Part shown: piece by piece, positions 1 to 4,567 of the stretch
Position numbering within the stretch: the first letter of the stretch is position 1
Layout: each line of letters opens with the position of its first letter
Source: CAKSQF01 sp964569225
Lineage (GTDB): Bacteria > Bacillota > Clostridia > Oscillospirales > CAG-272
NCBI GenBank assembly: GCA_964569225.1
Contig: CAZMTU010000111.1
Coordinates: forward strand, 1-7,937
Direction of reading: 5' to 3'
Length of the DNA: 7,937 bases
Program-made: the position numbers and the translations under genes
Notes under the pieces: model-generated
What the model was told of the DNA's origin: nothing
Databases searched by the model: none
Seen by the model: the letters and a program-made list of their open reading frames with translations, nothing else

Positions 1-581
1 TCGGCAATTATCGAGTACTCGCCGCCGTATCCCATAAACGACTGGAACGGCTCTCCGCGGGGGTCGCACGGACATGTCCAAGTTTCCGCCGGCGCGCGCA
101 GTCCGTTACAGAAATTAATATAGCGGTACCTCCAACACAGCACCTTGCCCGGCTCCATCAGCCAGACGCGGACCGGCTGATACTCAAACTCCGATTTCAA
201 ACAGCCGTGAGTAACGCGCGTCCGGCCGTATGCCGCCAGCATCCATATCCGATCGGGGCTTTTCGCCCAGACAAAGACAAAATTATGTGCTTTGCCCAGC
301 GTCGCGAAGCTCCGCATTCGTCCCTCGGCTATGTAGGTGATCTCATGTCCGCAGCAGGGACATCTGCCTGTATCATTATGCTTTGCCGACCAAAGGTCGC
401 CGAACCAACCGGTATCCCCCTTTACAGCGATCATGCTTCTGCCGCATTTGGTACAGGTGGCTTCCCGCTCGGTCTTGCTGACCGTTAGATAAATCAGATA
501 ACGCCCCAGCCTGTCCATTGCCTGCTGCTCCAGTTCGTCCGGGACAGGCGGGCATTCCGTCCACCAGCTTTTGTCGTCCAT
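1..581 (-). CDS. PcfJ-like protein, N-terminal part (runs off left edge)
   Basis: An open frame starts at ATG 581 and continues without a stop to the window edge, giving 193 residues of a longer protein. It begins MDDKSWWTECPPVP. Two CxxC pairs (TCTKCG near residue 45 and CPCCG near residue 76) look like a zinc ribbon, and a Trp/Tyr-rich region follows (WMLAAYGRTRV, WRYRYINFCNG). This fits the N-terminal half of PcfJ-like proteins, which in clostridial phages and conjugative elements sit beside PcfK. The function of PcfJ is not well defined; it was named from the conjugative plasmid pCF10. The start lies 1 nt after the PcfK stop (TGA-T-ATG) with no clear ribosome site of its own, so translation is probably coupled. 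The C-terminal PcfJ core is outside the window, so the family call rests on the Cys pattern and the neighbour. Confidence 0.65.
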   Translation of the reverse strand, partial: MDDKSWWTECPPVPDELEQQAMDRLGRYLIYLTVSKTEREATCTKCGRSMIAVKGDTGWFGDLWSAKHNDTGRCPCCGHEITYIAEGRMRSFATLGKAHNFVFVWAKSPDRIWMLAAYGRTRVTHGCLKSEFEYQPVRVWLMEPGKVLCWRYRYINFCNGLRAPAETWTCPCDPRGEPFQSFMGYGGEYSIIA

Positions 582-582
582 A

Positions 583-1023
583 TCAGATCAGGTCGAAGAG
601 GTCTACGATCCCCGACTTTTCCTCCTTTACCGGCTCTGCCGGCTGAGCTTTCGGTTCGGCTGTCCGTACAGTCGCGGACTGACTGCCGCTCCCGGCGTTT
701 CCGGTGTTTCCGGCGGCGCTTTCCCCGAAGCAATAGCGGTCAATAACGGTCGCCGCTTCCCCGGGCGAAACGCACACGCAGCTCCCGCCGTTTTTCTTAT
801 GCTTGGCTTGAGCGGCTTTTTGAATTTCCCCGTAAGCGCCCTTTACCGTTTTGCCTTTCATTCGCTCCGCCAAAGCCGGATCCGCCGATATCCGCTCTCT
901 GATACGGTCGGCTATGGCGAAGTAAGCGTCCCGCAGTCCCTCCGGCGCTTGTTCGCACTCCGCGTCCAGCCGCTGCCATAAGCTTTCGCAGACGTCTGGG
1001 AATCTGTTATTTTCCAGTATCAC
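583..1023 (-). CDS. PcfK-like / AcrIIA9-family protein
   Basis: A 146-residue protein starting with GTG at 1023, chosen because GGGAG lies 7 nt upstream and no ATG fits. Residues 30-100 carry the pattern expected of the PcfK-like family: RDAYFAIADRI, then KTVKGAYGEI followed by a Lys-rich stretch, CVCVSPGEA and the helix ATVIDRYCFG. Residues 101-135 are a low-complexity Gly/Ala/Ser/Pro linker, and the end is an acidic-hydrophobic tail (GIVDLFDLI) that may be a docking peptide. From family knowledge, PcfK-like proteins share a family with AcrIIA9, reported as Cas9 inhibitors, but most members are untested and the original Pcf context is conjugation. The gene overlaps the upstream 71-residue gene by 17 nt and ends 1 nt before the PcfJ-like start, the usual PcfK-PcfJ pairing. 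Anti-CRISPR activity of this copy is only a possibility. Confidence 0.68.
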   Translation of the reverse strand: MILENNRFPDVCESLWQRLDAECEQAPEGLRDAYFAIADRIRERISADPALAERMKGKTVKGAYGEIQKAAQAKHKKNGGSCVCVSPGEAATVIDRYCFGESAAGNTGNAGSGSQSATVRTAEPKAQPAEPVKEEKSGIVDLFDLI

Positions 1024-1222
1024 GAGCTTGCTCCCTTCTATCCCATCTTGACCGCCGCTTCTTGGCGTTGCAGCCGTTGCGGCGCAGAATGTCTACAATA
1101 TCATCCTGACTGACTAAATTCAGCTCCGCCAGTATGCGGATACCGCCCATTTTATCCGCCAGCAGCGACCAGTGCCGGCAAATCTCCCCTTCGGTCATGG
1201 GCAGTTCAGAGGTCTTCCTCAT
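1007..1222 (-). CDS. Small phage protein of unknown function (71 aa)
   Basis: I place the start at ATG 1222 because AAAGGAGG ends 9 nt upstream. An earlier in-frame ATG at 1243 has the Shine-Dalgarno sequence inside its own codons, and a later one at 1198 lacks a site. The protein (MRKTSELPMTEGEICRHW...) has two predicted helices around ADKMGGIRILAELNLVSQDDIVDILRRNG, then a very basic tail (NAKKRRSRWDRREQARDTGK). The 'ILAELN..s.ddI..iLr..G' pattern is familiar from small unannotated proteins of clostridial prophages and resembles a short helix-turn-helix or protein-docking unit. It overlaps the preceding membrane-protein gene by 17 nt and the following PcfK gene by 17 nt, so it is firmly part of the operon. 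No function can be assigned; nucleic-acid binding is a guess from the basic tail. Confidence 0.7.
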   Translation of the reverse strand: MRKTSELPMTEGEICRHWSLLADKMGGIRILAELNLVSQDDIVDILRRNGCNAKKRRSRWDRREQARDTGK

Positions 1223-1388
1223 CGTCAAAGCCCTCCTTTTCAAGACTGCGGCACAGCCCGAGACTGGTGAGCAGACAGCCGGTCCCTATGCCGACGGCAA
1301 TCCATGACAGCCCTTCGCACCCGCCGGCAATCAGCAGAACGCCGGCAAGAAAGAGCAGCCCGGACAGATAGGTTTTCAAACGCTTCAT
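1206..1388 (-). CDS. Small two-helix membrane protein (60 aa)
   Basis: Starts at ATG 1388, with GGAGGG 6 nt upstream; the ATG overlaps the stop of the preceding gene by 4 nt (ATGA). Residues about 6-23 (TYLSGLLFLAGVLLIAGG) and 27-46 (GLSWIAVGIGTGCLLTSLGL) form two hydrophobic segments joined by a very short turn. A charged, acidic C-terminal tail follows (LEKEGFDDEEDL). The positive N-terminus (MKRLK) suggests both ends face the cytoplasm. Small membrane proteins of this kind are common in clostridial prophage early operons, but none that I recognise has a known role. A short holin-like or membrane-anchor role cannot be excluded, though position in an early replication operon argues against lysis. 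Function unknown. Confidence 0.7.
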   Translation of the reverse strand: MKRLKTYLSGLLFLAGVLLIAGGCEGLSWIAVGIGTGCLLTSLGLCRSLEKEGFDDEEDL

Positions 1389-1906
1389 GCCCGTCCCTCC
1401 ATATGCTTCCTCATGGCGCTGTTCAGCGCCGCTTCAAAGAACTCATCTGTTTCAAAGCTGCTCCCGCCCCGCGCCGCGCTCTGCTTAGCCGGTTGACCGT
1501 GAACGGCTGCGGAATCATAAATGCCTGTCCATCCGTTTTCAACGGCGCGGTTGACGATTGCCGCCTGTACCGCCGGATCGCCGGACATGGCTTCCAGCTT
1601 CTTCACCAGCATGCTCATTGCCCTCTCGGTCAGCGGCTTCCGCTTGCGGACGCGCAGCTCGCAGAAGCCGGTCAGCGCGTCGGTCAGCGCCGGGCAGGAC
1701 TGCTTGTCCGCGTAAGCCTTGAACGCGCCTGTCAGCGTTTCCTTTTTCGGCTTTTCTTTCAGCAGCGCCTGAAGCGCTTCCAGCTTGGCGAGATCGTCCG
1801 CCGTCATAGGGACGGCAACATAGCCGATGCTGTCCCTCATGCAGTAGCGCAGCGCGCCGATGATCTCCTCCAGCCAGTCGGACAGCGCCTTCTTTTCAGC
1901 GTTCAT
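1385..1906 (-). CDS. Phage replication-associated-like protein (173 aa)
   Basis: Three consecutive ATGs lie at 1912, 1909 and 1906. Only the third is at proper distance (about 7 nt) from AAGGAGG, so 173 residues starting MNAEKKALSDW is preferred. The N-terminal 50 residues are helical. Residues 81-131 carry the clearest signal: FCELRVRKRKPLTERAMSML, then paired helices with VQAAIVNRAVENGWTGIYD. The pattern 'KpLTerA...Lv.kLe....d...q..iv..aieNGW.giY' is what I associate with the C-terminal tails of phage replication initiators and DnaD-like proteins, where a Trp-containing helix ends the domain. No helicase or primase motif is seen, so this may be a stand-alone loader or accessory. The tail (residues 135-150) is Ala/Gly/Ser-rich. 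It overlaps the micro-protein gene upstream and the membrane gene downstream. The replication role is inferred. Confidence 0.65.
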   Translation of the reverse strand: MNAEKKALSDWLEEIIGALRYCMRDSIGYVAVPMTADDLAKLEALQALLKEKPKKETLTGAFKAYADKQSCPALTDALTGFCELRVRKRKPLTERAMSMLVKKLEAMSGDPAVQAAIVNRAVENGWTGIYDSAAVHGQPAKQSAARGGSSFETDEFFEAALNSAMRKHMEGRA

Positions 1907-1991
1907 CATCATCCCTCCTTCCTGCTAAAAAAGCGGCGCCTATAAATCCGATAGCGGCGCCAAGAAATAACCCGATCAAAAAATTTACCAT
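1896..1991 (-). CDS. 31-residue single-helix membrane micro-protein, DUF3789-like
   Basis: A short frame from ATG 1991 to TGA 1896 encodes a 31-residue peptide beginning MVNFLIGLFLGAAIG. It is one hydrophobic Gly/Ala-rich helix (residues 3-23) followed by a charged end (GRRDDDER). AGGGG lies about 4-5 nt upstream. Length, the Gly-Ala helix and the charged tail match the small DUF3789-type proteins often found in Firmicutes prophage early regions, whose function is unknown. The gene fills what would otherwise be an empty gap and overlaps the next gene. Its 'GRR' codons contain the AAGGAGG of the downstream gene, and its three Asp codons (GATGATGAT) create that gene's three in-frame ATGs. Too short for certainty without homologues. 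Confidence 0.6.
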   Translation of the reverse strand: MVNFLIGLFLGAAIGFIGAAFLAGRRDDDER

Positions 1992-2017
1992 ATATCCCCT
2001 ATATCCCCCTCCCGCGG

Positions 2018-2359
2018 TCAGATCAGTTCAAGCTGGGTCCATGCCCACGGCGGGGCCTGTCCCGCTTCGCCTGCCGCCTGCCGGTCGGCGGGCTGTCGGT
2101 CGGCAGGCGGGCGTTTAGCCATATTCGGCATGGCGGGCGGCGCTTCATCGTTTGCAATGCGTGTGATCATAAACCAATTGATCGGCTTCTTGACGTACGG
2201 CACGCCGTTATTCCCCCCGTAGCCTCCTTTTTGGGGGTACAGCACAATGCCTATGCCGTTGCCCGCCACAATTCCTGTGTACCGGTGGCACAGCCGCCCG
2301 CCGTCATATTCGTACACAATCATTTGATTCCCTATGTAGGTATAGCGATAACTCAGCAT
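2018..2359 (-). CDS. Unknown protein with Pro/Ala-rich PADRQ-repeat tail (113 aa)
   Basis: Starts at ATG 2359 with AGAGGTG about 9 nt upstream. Residues 1-75 look like a compact, beta-rich domain with many Tyr and Gly (MLSYRYTYIGNQMIVYEYDG, then YTGIVAGNGIGIVLY, GGYGGNNGVPYVKKPINWFMI). From about residue 76 the sequence turns into a disordered Pro/Ala/Gln tail containing the tandem repeat PADRQ-PADRQ and ends WAWTQLELI. The repeat is mirrored at DNA level by a 10-bp inverted repeat at 2074-2110. I do not recognise the family. It sits 26 nt upstream of the micro-protein gene and is the first GC-rich gene of the operon. The short hydrophobic/acidic end resembles the tail of the PcfK-like protein and could be an interaction peptide, but that is speculative. 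Confidence 0.65.
   Translation of the reverse strand: MLSYRYTYIGNQMIVYEYDGGRLCHRYTGIVAGNGIGIVLYPQKGGYGGNNGVPYVKKPINWFMITRIANDEAPPAMPNMAKRPPADRQPADRQAAGEAGQAPPWAWTQLELI
2074..2110. repeat. 10-bp inverted repeat with internal tandem repeats
   Basis: CCGCCTGCCG (2074-2083) and CGGCAGGCGG (2101-2110) flank a 17-nt loop of GGTCGG-type repeats. The region encodes the PADRQ-PADRQ tail of the 113-residue protein, so the repeat may simply reflect duplication of GC-rich codons. Confidence 0.6.
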
Positions 2360-2380
2360 GGCAGTATCACCTCTTTCTTT

Positions 2381-2629
2381 TTATAACTCATAATCGACTA
2401 TGAGTAATTCGATTTTGCGTTTGCACAGCCATGTCCGACACACGTAAACATTGATCAATCGCTCCGGGCACCACTGGAAATTTAACGCCAATTCTACAGG
2501 TGTGTTTGCAGTCCTGCTTTCACCTGTGGCCAAGTTTTCTACAGTGCATTTTTTGCAGCCTTCTTTATAAAAAATTTTTGCAAGTAAGTTCAACGCCTCT
2601 TGAGTTTTTATCCATTTGTCAACAATCAT
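2381..2629 (-). CDS. Unknown Cys-containing small protein (82 aa)
   Basis: Starts at ATG 2629, overlapping the end of the preceding gene by 11 nt. The ribosome site is weak (ACGGAAAA), so translation is probably coupled to that gene. The N-terminus is an amphipathic helix (MIVDKWIKTQEALNLLAKIFY). It is followed by a Cys pair (GCKKCTVENLATGES) and a beta-like second half with three further Cys (WCPERLINVYVCRTWLCKRK). The five Cys residues (about 25, 28, 54, 64 and 69) could bind metal, but their spacing matches no zinc finger that I recognise. It is more AT-rich than the genes after 2359 and closes the AT-rich half of the operon. Function unknown. Confidence 0.6.
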   Translation of the reverse strand: MIVDKWIKTQEALNLLAKIFYKEGCKKCTVENLATGESRTANTPVELALNFQWCPERLINVYVCRTWLCKRKIELLIVDYEL

Positions 2630-2840
2630 TTTTCCGTTCTTCCATTTCTTTTTTGATTGCTCGACGGCCCTCTCTCAGCGCTTTCTGATACTTTTTTGCA
2701 AGATGATCCGCTAATTGACCAAGCGGCAGCAGATCAGCCTGTGCAACGTCGCCCGGAAAATCCCGATAGATAGGCAGGGCGGGCATAAAATTGCCGTCTG
2801 CATCTCGACGGGCGCACAAGCCTACAATAATCCTCGCCAT
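2619..2840 (-). CDS. Unknown small protein with basic helical C-terminus (73 aa)
   Basis: Starts at ATG 2840, 3 nt after the stop of the preceding gene; AAGGA overlaps that stop codon at proper spacing. The N-terminal 35 residues (MARIIVGLCARRDADGNF, then PALPIYRDFPGD) look like a small beta fold. The C-terminal half is a long helix rich in Lys/Arg/Glu (LADHLAKKYQKALREGRR through EMEERKNDC) that could be a coiled coil or a nucleic-acid contact. No family recognised. It is part of the tightly spaced early leftward operon directly controlled by the consensus promoter at 3337-3365, so it would be among the first proteins made on induction. Confidence 0.6.
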   Translation of the reverse strand: MARIIVGLCARRDADGNFMPALPIYRDFPGDVAQADLLPLGQLADHLAKKYQKALREGRRAIKKEMEERKNDC

Positions 2841-2843
2841 ACC

Positions 2844-3068
2844 TTACTTCCTTCTTTTGAGCTGCTGCCGCAATGCATTAGCAGCCTCTTCTGTATTTTT
2901 CATGCGGCGCAAAACACGGAGCGCTTTGATGTGCAGTATTTCGTCGGCCTCGCTGATCTCCAAATAACGTTCCCATACGGCATTCTCGCGCTTGCGCGTA
3001 TCTTCTGTCAGTAACAGATATTCATCCAGTGCCCTCGCTTGGTCTTCGGTAAAAGTTATGATTCTCAT
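2844..3068 (-). CDS. Unknown helical small protein (74 aa)
   Basis: I prefer ATG 3068 (MRIITFTEDQARALDEYLLL), which has AGGAAC about 11 nt upstream. The frame extends further to a TTG at 3128, but that would overlap the Cro-like gene and has no ribosome site. The protein is almost entirely alpha-helical and highly charged: a first helix around residues 8-20, a second around 25-43 (RKRENAVWERYLEISEADE), then a basic C-terminal helix (NTEEAANALRQQLKRRK). No recognised domain. It is the second gene of the leftward early operon, 37 nt after the Cro-like gene, a position often held by small regulators, but nothing in the sequence shows DNA binding. Confidence 0.6.
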   Translation of the reverse strand: MRIITFTEDQARALDEYLLLTEDTRKRENAVWERYLEISEADEILHIKALRVLRRMKNTEEAANALRQQLKRRK

Positions 3069-3105
3069 ATTTCGTTCTGTTCCTGTTTTGATAGGGAAGG
3101 GTTTG

Positions 3106-3303
3106 TCATTCTTCACAATGTTCGTCAATAAGTTCAGACACTGTGCAACCGAACAATGCAGCGAGCTTTTTCATGTTGGCGATGCTGGGTTCTCTTCGTC
3201 CGTGTTCCCAATGGTCAATACACTGCTGAGACACGCCAACGCTAACTGCAACCGCTTCCTGTGTTAGTTGCATTTTTTCTCTGTATTTTTTCAAGTTGTA
3301 CAA
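3106..3303 (-). CDS. Cro-like XRE-family HTH regulator (65 aa, TTG start)
   Basis: A complete HTH_3/XRE domain: YNLKKYREKMQLTQEAVAVSVGVSQQCIDHWEHGRREPS then MKKLAALFGCTVSELID. Helix 2-turn-helix 3 spans about LTQEAVAVSVGVSQQCIDHWE. The whole protein is one domain, which is typical of phage Cro or early regulators and not of two-domain CI repressors. The start is TTG at 3303: GGAGG lies 7 nt upstream and the frame has no ATG before residue 11, which is already inside the HTH. It is the first gene of the leftward operon, read from the consensus promoter at 3337-3365, and it diverges from the repressor gene at 3443. It probably binds the three shared operators and tunes early transcription. By position, Cro-like is favoured; an alternative is that it is the working repressor now that the rightward one is broken. 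Confidence 0.85.
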   Translation of the reverse strand: MYNLKKYREKMQLTQEAVAVSVGVSQQCIDHWEHGRREPSIANMKKLAALFGCTVSELIDEHCEE

Positions 3304-3314
3304 CTTATCACCTC

Positions 3315-3331
3315 CACAACATCATGTTGTG
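3315..3331. promoter_or_regulatory. Operator O1, perfect 17-bp palindrome
   Basis: CACAACAT-C-ATGTTGTG, 8-1-8 and fully symmetric. It covers positions about +1 to +15 of the leftward transcript and ends beside the GGAGG of the Cro-like gene. Best match to the shared operator pattern, hence probably the highest-affinity site. Confidence 0.8.
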
Positions 3332-3336
3332 TATTG

Positions 3337-3365
3337 ATTATAACACTGCATTTTGTTGTTGTCAA
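3337..3365 (-). promoter_or_regulatory. Leftward early promoter, perfect sigma-70 consensus
   Basis: Read leftward: TTGACA (3365-3360), a 17-bp spacer, and TATAAT (3342-3337), all matching consensus exactly. Transcription should begin near 3330, giving a leader of about 27 nt before the TTG start at 3303. Operator O2 fills the spacer and O1 covers the start site, so a bound repressor would block it. This is the natural lytic/early promoter of the leftward operon. Confidence 0.85.
3345..3359. promoter_or_regulatory. Operator O2, in spacer of the leftward promoter
   Basis: ACTGCAT-T-TTGTTGT matches O1 at 11 of the 14 arm positions and lies wholly between the -35 and -10 boxes of the leftward promoter. 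The conserved half-site is TGTTGT; the left arm keeps AC..CAT. Its centre is 29 bp from O1. Confidence 0.65.
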
Positions 3366-3386
3366 TAGGCTTTTTAAAAAAAACTA

Positions 3387-3415
3387 TTGATTTTTACTCC
3401 ATAGTGTTGTATATT
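3387..3415 (+). promoter_or_regulatory. Rightward repressor/lysogeny promoter
   Basis: TTGATT (3387-3392), a 17-bp spacer, and TATATT (3410-3415). It is weaker than the leftward promoter (four of six matches in the -35 box, five of six in the -10 box). Transcription should start near 3422, with GAGG 6 nt ahead of ATG 3443. Operator O3 lies in the spacer, which fits self-repression. It is the only convincing promoter I see for the rightward genes through int. Confidence 0.75.
3396..3410. promoter_or_regulatory. Operator O3, in spacer of the rightward promoter
   Basis: ACTCCAT-A-GTGTTGT matches O1 at 11 of the 14 arm positions and lies in the spacer of the rightward promoter, touching its -10 box. 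Its centre is 51 bp from O2. Occupancy here would shut off the repressor operon. Confidence 0.65.
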
Positions 3416-3442
3416 AATAATAAATACAAATTGAGGTGAATT

Positions 3443-3923
3443 ATGTTTACTGATCGACTAAAGTCAGTCCGTATTAAATGCGGTATGTCTCAAAAGGAAG
3501 TTGCCGAAAAACTGTTTATTTCTCAACAAGCGTATGCAAGATATGAAGGCGGCACTTCGTCTCTCTAAGCTCGCTCAATTATTTGGGGTATCTGTTGATT
3601 ATCTTGTCGGAAACGAAACAGTTGACCCCACCATCACCGACCGCGATCTGCAAGTCGCCCTCTTCGGAAGCGACAAAGAGGTAACAGATGAGATGTGGGA
3701 AGAAGTAAAAAAATATGTCAATTATGTGAAATTTAAACATATCGAAACTAAAACCGATATTGAACGCAAAACTCTATCTGAAATCCACAAAGCACCGGCA
3801 CAATATATATATCGTGCCGCTCGCAGCGCGGATCACGCCGAACCTGAAGTTATTGAGCGCGACGACGCTATGATTGAGAAATTAAAAAATGCTAAAAAGG
3901 TTACTTCAGACGACGATCTGTAA
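3443..3923 (+). pseudogene. CI-like XRE repressor, frame broken inside the HTH
   Basis: The repressor starts at ATG 3443 (GAGG 6 nt upstream). It reads MFTDRLKSVRIKCGMSQ then KEVAEKLFISQQAYARYEGG before ending TSSL-stop at 3566-3568 (41 residues). The rest of the HTH resumes one frame over, at about 3561, with LSKLAQLFGVSVDYLVGNE and continues to the stop at 3921-3923. Its C-terminal region (ALFGSDKEVTDEMWEEVKKY, then long charged helices) is typical of repressors paired with ImmA. The usual loop between these parts (commonly like SPNPET) is missing, with only one base left between the TCG codon at 3557-3559 and CTC at 3561. A deletion of about 17 bp (size uncertain, not a multiple of 3) explains this. 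A simple +1 shift would still lack about six residues. The C-terminal frame has an ATG at 3501, but it is out of register with the HTH. Confidence 0.75.
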
Positions 3924-3967
3924 ATAAAAAAACCCCTTCGGTCAAAATAATTGCAGGAGGGGATAAA

Positions 3968-4543
3968 ATGTATTATAGAAATTACAAAAAAGTCAGAAGT
4001 ACCGCTTGGAAAGTATTGATTAATCACAACATTCGCGAGCTGCCTGTGCCGCTCGCAAGAATTGCCAACGAATCAGGTATAACTCTTTTGAAAAATGCGG
4101 AGGTAAACGAACTAAAGGATGGCGAAGTCGGCATCAGCATAATGGACGGTAAGCAATGGTATATCGTGTACAATAATGACACCAATAAGGGTAGGATACG
4201 CTTTACGATTGCGCATGAGTTAGGGCACATTTTCCTGCAACACCCGACTGAACGGTCCGGCTATCATACTCGCAAATTTAAATTAGACAAGCCAGAAGTT
4301 GAAACGGAAGCGGATTCTTTCGCTTCGCGACTATTGTGTCCCTCTTGTGTACTGTGGGGATTACAAGTGCACACCGCCAGAGATATTGCGCAGTTATGCG
4401 GAGTGTCCTATACTGCCGCCAAAATCCGCGCAGCGCGAATGCGTGAGTTATACGCAAGGGACAAGTTTTTACGCAGTTATCTCGAACGGAAAGTATATAA
4501 AAATTTTGAGGATTATATCAATAATTTCAAAAATAATTTATAA
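3968..4543 (+). CDS. immA: ImmA/IrrE-family metallopeptidase (191 aa)
   Basis: A zinc-dependent anti-repressor protease; in known systems (B. subtilis ICEBs1 ImmA, Deinococcus IrrE) it cleaves the partner repressor after a signal such as DNA damage. HELGH (residues 83-87) gives the two His ligands and catalytic Glu. ETEADSFASRLLCP (112-125) supplies the third ligand, Glu112 or Glu114, in the family pattern. Residues 1-80 hold the usual N-terminal helices and the beta strands around WYIVYNND. The C-terminal part (DIAQLCGVSYTAAKIRAARM) is the helical segment commonly found after the protease core. ATG 3968 follows AGGAGGG at good spacing. The gene lies 44 nt after the repressor, the standard repressor-immA order. 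The catalytic residues look intact although its likely substrate gene is broken. The tail after residue 170 is Lys/Asn-rich and poorly conserved in type. Confidence 0.9.
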   Translation: MYYRNYKKVRSTAWKVLINHNIRELPVPLARIANESGITLLKNAEVNELKDGEVGISIMDGKQWYIVYNNDTNKGRIRFTIAHELGHIFLQHPTERSGYHTRKFKLDKPEVETEADSFASRLLCPSCVLWGLQVHTARDIAQLCGVSYTAAKIRAARMRELYARDKFLRSYLERKVYKNFEDYINNFKNNL

Positions 4544-4567
4544 GGATTTTATAATTTGGAGGACGTC

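Noticed and set aside
376..733. Two other leftward frames of 62 and 79 codons within the PcfJ/PcfK region
   Set aside because: They are in the wrong phase relative to the continuous PcfJ-like frame from 581 to the edge and to PcfK, and read as Arg/Gly-rich out-of-frame translation.
207..981. Two rightward open frames (93 and 136 codons) antisense to the PcfJ-like and PcfK-like genes
   Set aside because: The leftward frames carry family patterns and linked starts and stops; the rightward frames show no domain or ribosome site.
1304..1945. Long rightward open frame (213 codons) opposite the replication-like gene
   Set aside because: It lies antisense to well-supported leftward genes with ribosome sites, its translation is low-complexity Arg/Leu/Gln-rich, and it has no ribosome site; a product of GC-rich codon structure on the other strand.
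3069..3128. N-terminal extension of the 74-residue protein to a TTG at 3128
   Set aside because: It would overlap the Cro-like gene by 23 nt, lacks a ribosome site, and the extension does not look like part of the helical domain.
3924..3967. CCCCT...AGGGG complementarity around the immA ribosome site, possible RNA thermometer or terminator
   Set aside because: Only five base pairs with a loop of over 20 nt; too weak to claim regulation or termination.
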